Source: Marisa cornuarietis (lineage: Eukaryota; Mollusca; Gastropoda; Architaenioglossa; Ampullariidae). From it: 64,000 nucleotides of DNA. Made by a program: the position numbers and the translations under genes. The notes under the pieces are model-generated. The model did not search any database. It saw only the letters and a program-made list of their open reading frames with translations, and was not told the DNA's origin. Location of the stretch: contig SMMW01000003.1 in assembly GCA_004794655.1 (NCBI GenBank), positions 13,530,001 to 13,594,000 of the forward strand, in the 5' to 3' direction. Below, piece by piece: positions 1 to 14,600 of this stretch (position 1 is its first letter; every line of letters starts with the position of its first letter).

Positions 1-3000
1 CCCCATATTGATCAATGTCACAAAGCAGCAAAGTGATACAAGGGAGGCAATTCATTACCATCTTAAGTTCATACTCGGGTTATACTTAGTATGCAAAGAG
101 GGGAGGAGGGAGAGGGGAGGAGGTAAATTAGGTTTGAGTAACAACTTCATGAATGAAACATTCATATCCCTTGTAAATGTTTTCCCTAAACATCCTGTAT
201 ATTGCACAGGTCTGGGGGGAAGAAACATCTGAGTAAAGATATCGATGGGCTACCCCCCCCTCTTGTGTAACTGCTATCATTTAAAATGAACAATTTTTTC
301 TAAGACTGCACTTTATGTGTATAATTTAGGCAGTGGATAAATGAAAGTCAAGTGCACTTTTTCACCCATCAAGTCTGCTTTTGTGAAATATCTCATGGCC
401 TATACTACAAAGAAATTTGCAAACATCCAATTTTTAAAAGGAACTTTTAAATATTACCTATACTACGTGTCTAGTAATTAGTTCTGATAATGCACTTTCA
501 ATACAACTTTGCTTTTGTACAGTGCTATCGTAGCACCTAGACTTCACTTTCACATTACCTAAGAAAGTATTCCCCAAACCAGTGGGTGCAAATGCTTACA
601 GATGATTCAATTTTATGAAAGCATCTGGTGCAGGATGCTTTGCTGATGTTTTCATGGTAATACTCCAGTAACCAGATGATTATGACACAGTAAACAGCTG
701 ACTTACAAAGGAGAGAGAGTTCTTGGCACTCTACATTGGAGAGAAGCAACTTTTAATGAAACTGGAGAAACAGAAACATTTGTCACGCAAGTGCAAAAAA
801 AGTTCAGACCATTATTATTGAATGCCTGCAATGAAAAACTATACTCTCAACTGTAAGGCATCAACATTTAACCCATACAATTTAAAACTCAGGGAGAAAG
901 TGATTACAAAATTTTTATCTGATAGCATCTTCACTACTACCTTGTTTGCTGCCCCTTCCCCCAAAATATCACCTAGGTCTACCTGTGCAGCTCTATAAAA
1001 ATGAAAAATGCTCTATAAAAACAGGCTGCAACTCTAGACTATCATGTAGAAAGCAGCCACAGTTCATGCCACTGCAAGACAGAATGCAGATTAAGCTTCA
1101 TTCTGGAAAAACTAAAATACTCAACATGACAAGATTCTCTGCATAGATAACATCCACAGAAAAGCAGACTGAACAACTTATATACAGAATACTCAAAACT
1201 GCAAGAAGACTTTTCACCAAAGACAGTCTCAAGAATGCACATATTGCACAAGAATGTAACAGAAGCTGTTCAGTCACACCAAACAAAATATACACAAATA
1301 CTTTAGCCTGACTTTAATCACTGACACGTACTACATATACTCAGATTTTTCCAATTTTTTTTCCTCCATGCACACCTACATTTTATTTCTAAGTAGGCCC
1401 GCATCTGCATCTTCACTAAAATGGATACAGCATAAAATTTTTTTGCCCTTTCACTAAGGGACTTTGTACAAATAATCTGCATTTACCACTTTAATTCTGC
1501 TTCCAAAGATTATGGTATATATGGACAAGAGCAGACTATATACATTGTTTGCGCAATAACATTTACCTGTGTATCTTAGTGTAAACTATATATACCTTTC
1601 TCTCAGGAATCTCTTTAGTCAAATGATATCGAAATACAGAAATGTGCTATGATCTTGCACCATCTATCGTATGCTTAGAATGAATGCACACAGATGCCTA
1701 TTAGAATTTATTCTTTCAGACATCTGAATCATACAGCTAGCTTGCTCTCCTGTTCATGCACACATTATCATCTGAATAAGCTGCAGGAGACGCTGGCACA
1801 CTGTACTTAAGAGGGTCCTAAAAAAAAAAAACCCAGAAAAACTGCAAGCAGTTATATACAGCTTGGAACAAACCTGATAACCATCTTGTGAGTGTAGAAA
1901 CTGATGTGTCAACAATGTCAAGAATATAGTCAGCCATGTTAGCTGATTAGAGGTCACAAGTGCAATGACAAATGTTCTACCTGAAGAAATAAAGCAGTTA
2001 CAGACTGAGGCTTCTGGTGCAAAGTCAAAATGTTAAAAATGAATAAAAAATCCATTGTTACATTAAGTGTTTTCCAGGTCCACTTACATCCTTATTGAAG
2101 GAATAACTAGCACCTGATTCCTTTTCAACAGGGAGCCAGTCAAACCTTATCTGCATAAACCCATGTGAATTTGTGAAATGTCATATGCACTGTTCAGCTC
2201 TTCACCATACAAAGGCCAATCAAATGCTCACATGCTCTGCTACCAATATATTATGTCATCTTGTTCACAGATTTCAACAGAAACTTGAGGCCAACAAAAG
2301 GTGAAAAAATATTAGCTGTAGGCAGACTGATAATATTATCTATCAGTCATAAAAACCCTGTTCCTAGGTTCCATTCTTTTGAAAAAAAGAAAAGCTAAAA
2401 TGTTGTACATTCTTGTTCAGAGACAGATGACGATGCCCCTTTCCAAAAATAATTACATTTGTAGGTAAGTACCTTTTAAACTCTATGTAGCTTGTCAGCT
2501 GCAATAAGTCAACGCTTCAAAAAAAAAAATAAAACTTACAAAATTTGCAAACTTTAACAGGTGAAAAAAAAAGTACGATCTTCATATCTACAGGCACACC
2601 TGCATTCTTTGTCGTCTATTTCTCATTTGACAAGAGAGATTGATGCACAAATGGCTGCTCTTGCTGACATAATGTTTTCTAAGAAAAGAGAAGTTTGTAG
2701 TATTTTTTTGAACTACCGACTCTCCCTTTTATATCTTTTTATAACATGATCTATACATGTACACAATGTTAGCTATTGACGTGTTCTAAGGGGCAAAGGA
2801 TTGTGGGTGGCAGAAAGACATTGCTCCCAATCTTGTTCGGAAAAAGCCTCAACAACATAAAACCAAGTCAGGCCTCTCATTTATTCCCCAAAATTTATTC
2901 AATTTCTCTAAAGGCATACAGAAAAGAGACCAGGAAGGCATAAACCAAAAACCACATGCTTTCCACATGTGCACAAATCTACCCCTAAACACTCTTTCAA

Positions 3001-5663
3001 AATGTGATGAAACAGTCTCAGTATACTGAACCTCACAGATAAGCCATTTATCTGCTTTTGCGAACAACACAATACAGCTTTAGATTCTGATACCAGTCTC
3101 TTCATTAGACCTGGTTTCGGTTCAGAACTTCAGAGACGGACTCAAGCTAACTTTCAACTCAAAAATTGATTTTCCTGAAATGGACTGTATGTTACAAAGA
3201 GAATAAACAACTTGCTATAACTCATTCCGAAGCTCTATGACCATAAGATTTTAAGAAAATTACTTTATGAAGAATGCTGTATGTGAATCTTAAACTAGTA
3301 CAAGCAAAGAAAAATATACAAAGCTGATCCTGAAAATACAACATAAATCTCTTTGCCATACATGGAAAAGTGAAGGAGTTTTAATAAAAAATATTGCTTT
3401 ATAAATGCGCATAAATCAAAAAAACCTTAATGATGTACTGACAGTTTTCTTTTTAAACTGTTCGCAAGTACTGATTACTGAAGGCTGTTGATAAACAAAG
3501 AAACCAATCATGTTCACGAACCACATGAGAACAGAAAGGATTTCAAGCATCATTTTACAGTTAATGCCCTTTTCATAAAGCTGATCGGCAACTTTCGAGT
3601 CTAACAGTAAGCATTTTCCACAGTGCAAGATTTAAGTTAAGTGGTGGCTCAATCATGTTTAAAATTGAGATTAAAACTTGCATTTTTTTAATCTTACCTT
3701 GAAAAAGTTTCTGTAAATAGACTGGAACCTAAGACTCCCCCTTTAAAGCCTGTCTTATCTTTTCTTATTTACAACTTAGATCTTCCCTTTCTTTGGGAGG
3801 GTCAAGTGGACAGAAAGGGGACAATTTGTTGGTTTTCCTGAGGGTTCAACTGATTTCAGGACATGTCCAATTATGAAAGTAAATATACAGCTGTACTTTT
3901 CACACAGTTGGGCATTTAACTTTCTGGTCTCAATCATGCAGATTTGAAAATGTTTGAATATCTGAATGAACCATAAGGAATTACCTACCAAGGATAAATT
4001 AAAAGTAAAGATTCAAAATTTTATAATATGCAAATATTTAAAAAGAGAACAAAACTATTCCTTGGCATGAAATAGTCACAAATATTTCCAATAATGAAGA
4101 GAATTTGGTTGCCCCCTTCCATCAATGTTTTTCCTGAAGTCTTCTTTCCTCAGGTGCAATCTCATCAATAACAGTCATGTTTTAGACCTGTGTGTGCACA
4201 CATGCATGAAGGCATGCTCATCAAGACATTATGAGTGCTCCAGAAGTGTCAATATTTTTCAGTCAAAATACCATTAATGTGCAATACGATGTGCAATTTA
4301 GGCATGAAAACTTATTTGCTTATCTGATCATGGCCTTTATTTAAACCTGAATAAAGATGATACTCGAAGGTCAAAAGCTTCCCCTGATATTTGTTTTACA
4401 GGCCTTGTGACTTTCCAGAGCATCACCTTGGGAAATGTTTTTTTATAAATTCTCTTGCATTGTAACACATTCCATACAGCACTATATCCAAACACTGTAA
4501 TCAGCCTCTAGAGTTGCCTCTGTTAATAAACAAATTAGGAGTATAAATTGATTCTATCCTAACTTACAGAATGGGAAGGGAGGGGGACTTTCAACTCATA
4601 TGATCCCAAATAATTAATGACTCTGCAGTTGACCTCATTATATAACAATTGTGGTCCATCCCTATCATGAATCGTCAAGATTATTTCTAAAAAGTTTCCT
4701 GACATTCAAAATACATAAGGCCTTTTGGTAAATACTAGACCATGTACCCACAACAGAATATTAAAACCTGAAGACTTATGAGGATATAACCTCAGCTCCC
4801 TATAACGTTTTTCTAGGCTTAAACACTAACTCAAGAATATGGACCGTCATCTCTCTTGCAGAAAGAAAAAAAAAAACAAGCTGATGAAAATATACTGATT
4901 GAATATTCTTTAAAATGTCTTTAAATACATTTTACAGGGACTGCAAAATCATCACTAATGCTTTTTGTTTGAAAGGAAAAACTGAACAGTTAGGTTACAT
5001 TGCAGTTTACTCCTTACAATAAAAGAAAAAAAAAGAGGAGACAATACCGCAAAGATCACTCATCTTTATACTTATTTCACGATGGACATGAAAAACTGTT
5101 CACTGTCACACACAGTACTCTGCTCTGGATGTCAAAAAAAAAAAATCTATAAAATTCCTTAATGCCATTATCTGTTGGGTTGTGAGGGGCTAAATTTTTA
5201 CCACTAAAATCATTTTCATTTTTGTCACTTTCAACAGATGTCTGAGAATTCACTAAAACAAAAAGATCACATTCAATCTTTCTAAGATGACTATTCAGAC
5301 AAAATGCTGCATTTTCTTTAGGCTGGCAATTGCCAAATGATCATTTCAATATTGTTAGCAACATATGTTCAAGTCTGTCCTTCAAAACCCAACAGTTTCC
5401 AAATATTTGAATCAATGTTTAAGAAACAGCACTCGAGACATTAGCTGGAACAGCTAATATCTTACAACCAAGAGTCCTAGTTTGTATGTTATTCTGGGCT
5501 TCTTTATCCCCTATTTTATTGGTGAAGAAAGGAAATGTCCCTATGGAAGGGCAGTGCAGTAGTATCAAAATCAGTAACAATCAGTCAAGTCTTGCGATGT
5601 GGACTGTCCTTAATTACAAAGTATTTATTCACAACTTTGTTGTGACATGGCAGGAAGAATTTC
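1..5663 (-). other. probable long 3' UTR and downstream flank of VAPB
   Basis: No ORF in either strand here resembles a known protein, and the longest open frames (about 60-75 codons) are what AT-rich DNA gives by chance. The sequence is AT-rich with many A or T runs, typical of a 3' untranslated region. It follows directly after the VAPB stop codon on the minus strand. VAPB transcripts in other animals can have long 3' UTRs, so most or part of this stretch may be transcribed. The polyadenylation site cannot be fixed because many AATAAA-like hexamers occur. Extent of the UTR is an inference. Confidence 0.45.
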
Positions 5664-8600
5664 TCAGAGGATAAGTTTTCCAATTAACAGACCAATGATA
5701 ACTGCAGCAATGATGTAGACAACAGGAGGAAAGGGATTAGCTGTGGATACTGTAGACATTGATGAGTGGCTAGGAACAGATGGAGTGGATGACACAGTGT
5801 CTGACATGGCTATCTTCCTCAGCCTGGTACCGTCATCCTGCAGTGTTTAATATTAAAAAAATGAAGCAAGAATAAAACAAAAATATAGTTCATCTAAATG
5901 TTGTAATTAAAAGTTAACATCTACTCACCAAACCTTTGTGGAGAACAGTTGTGCAACTTAAAAGTGTTTTCTATAGACAGACATTTAACAGAAACATCAT
6001 AGCAAACCAATGCTTTAAAAAACATTTGCTGTAGTATTGACAAAGAGAAATGACCCACTACAAAATAAACCTTGACTAATAAATAAAATGTGTACAGCAG
6101 ACATGATTAACAAATAAAATTACTTGGGAGTAAAATAAAATATGTTGGGGGATGAACACCAAAACAAGATGAAAAATGTATGGATGCATCATTGCTGAAT
6201 AACATCTGCATTAAAACAGTAGTTTTCATTTCTGTACTAAATCCTTTCCTCCACCCTTGAAATGAAAATGCTACATTTTTTTCTGTCTAAAAATCAGAAA
6301 GTACTCACCTTCAGTTGGCTATTTTCTGCCCTCAAGGTATTGACCTCTGCCTGTAACCTACGATTTTCGTCTGCCATTCTTTTCAGGTCATCACCTGATG
6401 CACCACTTGTCTGCAATTGTGAACTACATATATATAGACAAAAGCAAGAACATAAAGACAGGGGTGGCAAGATAAGTTTATAGTCTAATTGTTAAATCCA
6501 TCAGTGAAGATACAAACCCTCACCTCTAAAAGTACACCAAAAAAATCCGCCAAAGAAATATGCAAAAGAAAATACTGCCTATAAATTATTCCTTCAGATT
6601 TCAAATTAACAAGCATCTTGCCTTCGGTGGAGTCACTGGTTCCGTTTTTGTAATCTTTGCCTTTTCCTCCTGCATGGATTCCTGGACTGGAACCTGTTAT
6701 AGAATTTAAAAACTAAATGAATTACTTTTCTTACAAAAATATTATGATAAAAATGTTTTTAAATACTGTGATGAACAAAAGACAAGAAAAGGGTAATCCT
6801 CTGGACACTTATGTGGGTACTGGAACATTTAGACTATGCTGATGACACTGTTACACTATTTAGGCAACACAAGAATGCTCAGGAAAAGATCAACAATTTG
6901 ACCAAAGTTGCATCAAAAAAGGACTTCAAAGTAAACACAGGCAAAACAAATGAGAAAGAATGCCAAGTCAACAGAACTCATCACAACTGATGAAAAAGAA
7001 TTAGACAAAGTCCAAGAATTTATCTACCTTGGCAGCCTAGCAACAGCAGATGAGATAAAAGGATGTTAAGAACACTCATCAAAGCAAATAATAATAATAA
7101 TCATAGCACTTCTATAACACAATTCCCTGCTGGCAACAAGCTCAATGCACTTTGATATAAGCAGTCTGTCAGCAATGTCCATGTAGATTAGCAGACTTCA
7201 TAGCACAATCTCACCATAGGCAAGTTCAATATGTTGTACAGAAACTAAACAAGTAAAGCAACGGTGTTATGCAGATCAACATTTTAGGTCTCCCAGTCAA
7301 GGGGAGGTGAAGATTTGTCTGAATACTTCATTTTAAATGTTAGTGCAATACAATTGAGTATCCAGGCACTTAAAAAACAAATGCGACAGCAGCCTCAAAA
7401 CACACATGGAGCAGAACGACATAAAACCATGATTCCATCATCAGCAACATCATTGCGGCGTAGAGATCCAAGATCTATTCTGCTGAAATTGCAGCTATAA
7501 AGCACAGGCCAACAGATCCGAAGATGGAAAACTGCATGGTCTGCAGTGCCGAAAAAAGTAAGTTTCAGTGAAGTAGGCACAAGTAATCTAAATGATGCAC
7601 AGATCTAAAAATATGGCAAGATTTACAGTTGAAACAAAATTCTCTAGAAAAATGAGACAAATTGCAAAGACACAGAAACCAATCCAGAAATAGGTAATGA
7701 TGTCACAGATTCGAGGATCACTAGTACACACAAAACCTCACACAGAAAAGAGGAAATGTGATGAAGAGCTAGCACCCTCTAGACAGTAAGCAAAGGGACA
7801 TCACTCTCATCCAAATCATGCCTTGCCATGCTAACGGAAATCTGGAGATCTAAAGCTCTGAAGAGAAATAAAAAAAATTAAGAATCTGAGAGTGTTTTAA
7901 GATATTCTGGCCAAATATTATTTAATGAAGAAATCCTTACGATTCAGCTGCACAAATATAATACTACTTAAACAGAAAGATGGAGATGGCTAGAGTATAT
8001 GTGCAAAATGAAACAAGAAACACCACCTAAAACGCCCTTCATTGGACAGCTGACGGCAAGAGGAAATGTGGTCAGCCAAAAGAAACATGAAAAACATCAG
8101 TAGAGAGAGAGACAACTGACCTCGAACAATATAGCAGACTTGTTGCCAACAGACAAAATCGAAGCCATCTAGTGGATGCTTTATGTACCAACCAGATACG
8201 AAAACGACTAACTAAAATACTATAAAATCATGAAGTGCATGTAAGGCAACACATAGGTGATGTTAATTCAATGTTTCCAGGTAAGCTCCAGCAGTGTCTT
8301 GTTATGCTCACTATAGTAGATGCCTTGGGTTATAGTGTTATAACAAAGCGCATCTTGTAATAACAGCTAAAACCAATAAAATATTTTAGTGCAAGCTTTT
8401 TCTCTCATGTTAATCTCTTACCTGTGCTGGAGTTTCAGGCATCTCAAAAACGCATTTCAGTTTTGTATCCATCAAACTCTCTGGAGGCGCATCCTTCCAC
8501 TGTAAAACATGAGGGGAAAACGCGATAAAAGATGTTAATACCTTCAAAATATTTCCACATGCTTCTCTTGTTTTTCTTGTCCACTCAGTCTGCCTTACAA

Positions 8601-11600
8601 ATGTAATCAGGTATTAGTCATAAATCTTTTTATTGTGGTCTCAAAACTATGCCAGATTCTTGTGACTATTCTGTATTTTGACTACCTTTAACAAAGTTTT
8701 GCTTTCATCTATTCATGATCTATTCAGCCTATCCATGATCAAAAACAATTTTGGTGTACTGCAGATGATGGCAAATGCACGAACACCCATGCAACAGTGA
8801 ATCAGGTAGAAAAGAGGAAAGACGAGTAGAAAGAATGCTGACATTGTATAAATATATAACTAAGCTTAAACAACCTCTTTTAAATGTCAAACTGTCACAA
8901 TATTTGTATGATTTTAACAACACATAAAACAAATCATTCTTAAAAAAAAACACTTTTTGTTTAAAATGACACTGCATTCTTAATTACTCAACAGAAACAT
9001 GGTGGCAAAGTGCTAAAATATAGCTATGCAAATTTGAAACAGAAATAGATGCAGCATACATAAAAAAGATTAAAATTTTAAAAAATTAAGTAAAAACATG
9101 ATATACAGATTATTTCACATGTAAAATTGTGCACCAGTCTCCTTCCCACAACTCTTTTCAACAGTCATATTTGTCCTTATCAGACATAGCATATAAGAAC
9201 TATGTTTTCAGTAACCAAATTAACCTTCCCACTTATGCTTCATGCAAATAAATTTGTTATGCAGATTCCTCACACTAGTCACAGGACTCACTTGCATGAG
9301 ATATAAATAGATTGAGCTTATATAATTAAACAGTAAGAAAGGAGTAACTCAAGTAAGCTCTAAAAACAAACGTGCTCCAGTTCAAGCACTTCTTAAATGT
9401 AGACCCACCAGCTGTTCCTGACTCTCTATCTTTCCATCTGGGGCATACATAGACTGCACCATGAACTTATGTTTATTCTTCTCACTAGGGTCATACTCAA
9501 AAGGTTGAAGCATCACTGAAATCAAAGACAATATTGTTCTTTTTATATTTTAATATATCTATTTTTGTTCATTCACATGCACATACGTACACACGCATTT
9601 GCTATGCTATATTCATGCATCCACACACACAAAACTAAAGCCACTAAATAATCTCAATGACTTTTCAGTTTTCAAACTATATTTAAGTGTCAATCCATTC
9701 AACAGTCCAAACAAAAACTGCCCATTGATAATTACCCCCCCCCCACCAGCACGAAAAAAAACCTTCAGCCTGCAATGCTAACTATAATTGAAAAAATTGT
9801 CTAAGAATACACCAGACGTCAAGGATAGGCAAAAGCACCTGCAACAGTAACTGATTTATTGGGCTCCAAAATTCCACTGTTGGGTCGAACACAGTAGCGC
9901 TTTGGTGCTGTTGTCTTGACTTTGAAGCATATCCTTTTCTCTGTGGGGTTTGTCAGTTTCAAATCTGCTGTCACTACATCTACAAAGGGTCCTGCCAGAA
10001 AGACAAAATGTTAAACCTGAGTTTTCATTTACCTATTAAACTGATTCAAAATCTTATAATAACTGTTTACTGATCTCACCAACAAAAGCATAGTCAAGGC
10101 ACTTACATATATGAAGTTGCATGAGCACACACTTATCAGTAGGCATCAAATGCATCTGACAGATTCATTCATCATCATTCGATTTCAAATCATAACTGTT
10201 CACTCAGTCTCTCTTGCTCTCTCTCTCACACACACACACACAGGGTGGATGAAACTGAGTACCCCAACAAAACCACTGAGAGCTAGCCCTGTAGACAGAT
10301 GTCACATTCAGAGTGAGGTATGTCCAATCCAGAGATACAAAGCTACCACCTGATTCTCAATGTCATGGCGACAAATGCTTTAGCCACTGTGCCACCAACC
10401 AGAGCTCTGGATTATAACAAATTCTGGCCTAATTAAATTCTTATGCAAGTGAAAACTCTCCCATAACAATGACTTTAAAAATTGTTTTTAAGATCCACTT
10501 GCATTATAACCCAAATCTAATACTGAACTAAACCCAATCATTTAGGTAAAAAGTGTACTTGGGGGTGGGGGGTTTACACTGAAGCCAGTATAACACGGCA
10601 AGGCATCCAGCCCTGTAAACAAATGCCACATGCAGAGGGGTATTGAGGGATGATTTTAAAATGAAGAATCATAGTTTGTTTTCTAGATATGAAAGGTAAA
10701 CTGCTACTCTTGTGCAGCATGTACTGTGGTTGTTTAACCTCCAGTTAAAGTTGTAACTGAGGCAAATGATGTACGGTGATCTTTAGAAGCTTAATTATAT
10801 CAGTATCTGTATTGAAAACTTTAAAATAGTAAGTTTGACAATGATGAAATGAATCCATAATTTTAAAGAAATTTTAAAAGAAAAAAATGCACATGTCAAA
10901 CCAGACTGAATATAAAACTAAGCATATGGTCAAAGTCCATGATACCTTATCATGATCTCACTCAATGCAATGGAATAAAAACATGTTAATAAGATATTGC
11001 CACCTACTCTGCTAAACTATGCCAGTGAGTCATGCAAACTGGGGTTTGGGCTTTGTGATTATCAGCAGTAGGCATGAATAAGAAAAATCACTTAGAATTT
11101 TAAAAAGAAGCCTGTTGTACTGAGCTCTGCTCTCATAAAAATTTCATTATGGTAGACCTTTAAATTAAAGAAAAAAATCATGTGCATGAAAAAGGTGAAG
11201 TATTTCCTGCAGTGCTGTCTCAAATGAACATTTGCAGAATGCTTTAAAGGAGTATTCCCATCTCATATTCCCTCAGTATCTGAGTACACTTCTTTGTATG
11301 CACTTGGTAGGCATATATTTCTTATATTCACTAAAATTATAAATTTCTATACAACATTCTACTCAAACAAAAAATATTTACAAGATTAGGATGTCATTAC
11401 TTATCACACAATTGCTAGCAACGTTTTTGTTAAATGAGTAATGACACAAAATATTCGATTTTCTATCTGCAACATCTGCTATTGTTGGATACAGACTTCG
11501 TAAAACTATTTCATTTGCATATCGCTACACTCTAAAACTCACACACTTCAAAGAAACGAAGTACAGAAAATGTCATTAGATCCACAGTCAGTGCCTTTTA

Positions 11601-14600
11601 ATTTGCTCTGGTCATGCAAAGGTTGAATCACTTTTCCCTCTCACCTTAGATGCAAAGCAGTGTACTGCATACACCCTCCCACACTGCAAAGTACCCCTCC
11701 CCCTAAAATGAAAAACTCACTACAAGTGATTAAAAGGACAACCTCTGTTTTCAAATCTTGACTAATTTTTCCTTGGCCTCATTGTGTTTGTTAGGCAGTC
11801 ACAGCTACTGCAAATCTGATCTGAGGCATTTTATCCCTCTAGGTTGTCATCCACTGAGAGCATGTTTTGACTTTTTATAGACTGCTAACCTATTATCTCT
11901 GACGTCGATCTACATCTCAGAACATGTGGCTACTCTGGCACCATACCACTATTTCTGAGTCATCTGCTTCCAAATATACCTTTCTGTAGTGGTCTTCGAA
12001 ACAAGTAGCTTTCATGATTACCTTTGGAGATCTTATTCCTGATATTTAAACAAAGGTAACCCTGTCCTCCAAACAGTTTGTTTGGCAACTACATGCCCCA
12101 CCTTTTCTTGTGATACATTACCAAGCATGACAGATTTTGTCAATACTGCCACTCCTGAGCATGACATTTACAAATGGCTGGATGTATGTTATCCGCGCCT
12201 CTTTTTTTGTTCCCTGTGTACTACATATACAACTAAAGAGAAATGGAGCAACAGAGTTTTTACAGAACAGATTTTTTTTTTTTTTTTTGCAAACTGAAAA
12301 AGTTTGTTGTGAACCAGATGTATAAAATGTACTTTTGCTCCAGTCTGGTTGCTGCACATTTTTTATAAGGAGGTAGCTCCTGTTAGATTGCAGTATATGT
12401 TCATTTACTCTAATGACAAACTTTTTATAAGTTTACAGAATAATTACTTCATGTGCATTAGCCAACAATTAAAACATAACAAAAAATAAACCCCAATAAC
12501 TAATTTCCAACAGCACACTTTTGAATAAAACTTAGCAAATCTCCCTTTTCATGAAATGGTCACCTACGTCATCTAAAGCTTTATACATACATAAAACATG
12601 ATGCCGATTTACTTTGTTTCAATAACAATTCATTTGTGTAATTAAAAATGCAACAATCATGGGTTATCTCAAGTCCCAGATATTCTTCCATGGTTTAAAA
12701 GTGCTGTAATTCTGCTTTATTGCACTCATTCATCAATGGGGATTATTACTGAAATGCACATGGACAGGATGTTATACAATGTGATACTGCTAGATTTAAC
12801 AGGCTATTAATTTCTTTTAAAACTGCAGCTATGGCTTAAATGAAAGTGTGCATCAAAAAGAATTCAAAATACCACCCAATTTAACTATCAAACTAATGAT
12901 GTGAGTACCAACGTGCAGATCTTCACCAAGTATGGGATAAACTTAAGTACAACTAATCTCTCAAATATAATTGTCTATCCCTTTCTTCTCATTGGACAGA
13001 CATTAGGCATTTGTTAACAATTTATTAGATTTTGAAAGCCAGAACTTCTAGATATTTGTGTGACCTATCATCACAAGAATAACATGAAATACATCATTAC
13101 CAGACGTACCAAATAACAATGAACAATCACTGTCAAGTGGTCATACGTGGTAAAGGTAAATGAACAGACTACCGACAGGGAATGTAAAAACAAACCATTT
13201 TCCACTCACCAGATTTCACTGCTTTAACTGTACTAATGTAATACTTGGAACCTATGATTGCCATACTCAAAATGACGATGCAAAATTAAGCATGTAACTC
13301 CATTATATAATTCTCAGATATTATAATTATAGTAAAATCTGAAAGAATACTGTCTATACCAAGAGAAATGTCACATCCAAGGAATGAAATGGTGGTCACA
13401 GTGTTGACTCTTAATTTTCAATGTTACCAAATATAACCTGAACATTTACTTGTAATAATTTTTTCAAATATAATTACAGCTGCAAACATTGAAAAGATTA
13501 TTTTATTTCACAGGGCACATGGTTTAATAAAAATGTGTCTGTTACAAAAAAATTCAATCAATTCTAGCTAAAAATTGCCGTGTTTTGCCATAAAAATAAG
13601 TTTTAAAAAAAAACAATGCCCGAATTCTAGCTACATAACTAATCCAAAAATATCCTTTCCCATACCTTTATTTCCTTGAAAAGTCATACTTAGATTAGAT
13701 TCATGACATAGAAACAATGCTTTTTTTGCAGGGCACTTGCAGACTTTTAATGGAAAAAAAACCACTCTGAAAGCTATAGATACTTTTAACTATTTCAGGG
13801 TATTAAAATGTGTATTTATAAAAAGTCAGGAAGCACAATAACTGTACAAACTGATGATGCAAATTTTACAAATTCGATTTCCATAGTTCCATTCTCCACT
13901 TATTCGAACTATCATAATTTACATTAACAGTGCTACCTAAAACTATATCTCCTAAAGACCTTTCCTGCTCCAGTATTCTTCAAATACTGGTAGATTTAAA
14001 AAAGTATGAAAAGTACAAAAATATTAAAGGATAATACATTTTCGTGGTGAAATGTCTTGCACATTATTTTTGTGACATCTTATAAGAACTTGCAACTATT
14101 AACGGAGGAATCTTCCTCCCACCTCTACAGCAAACAATTTTTTTTTACTAGAAGTAGTAGCAGGGAGTGGCTACCATTTGCCTAGGCCTCACAGCCTATT
14201 TAACGTCCCTTCTTTCATTTGATTATTGTCTGGGTCAGAGTTTCAAGCAAATTACAGTTTCACAATATAGGCCTACTCGATATGATCGAAACTGTAATAG
14301 TTCTGTTTAGACTGTTATCTAGATGCGTTCTTGAATCTATTCAAATTTGGTGAGTAATGTTTGTCGGAAGTTTTTGGTTAGTATCTGAGTGAATTAAATG
14401 AGTCTACGCATATTGCGCCAAACAGAACGTTTTGTTTTTAAAAACATTTCTTTTCGTTAGCCTGGGCAAACCAACCCTTGAACTGTTGTCATGATGCGCA
14501 ATGCCGATGGGCAAATGAATTCGAGAATAAATAAACCTTATTGTTTACATTTCTTATGAAACAAGAATATTACGTACAACTGTTAGTAGACTGGAAATCT

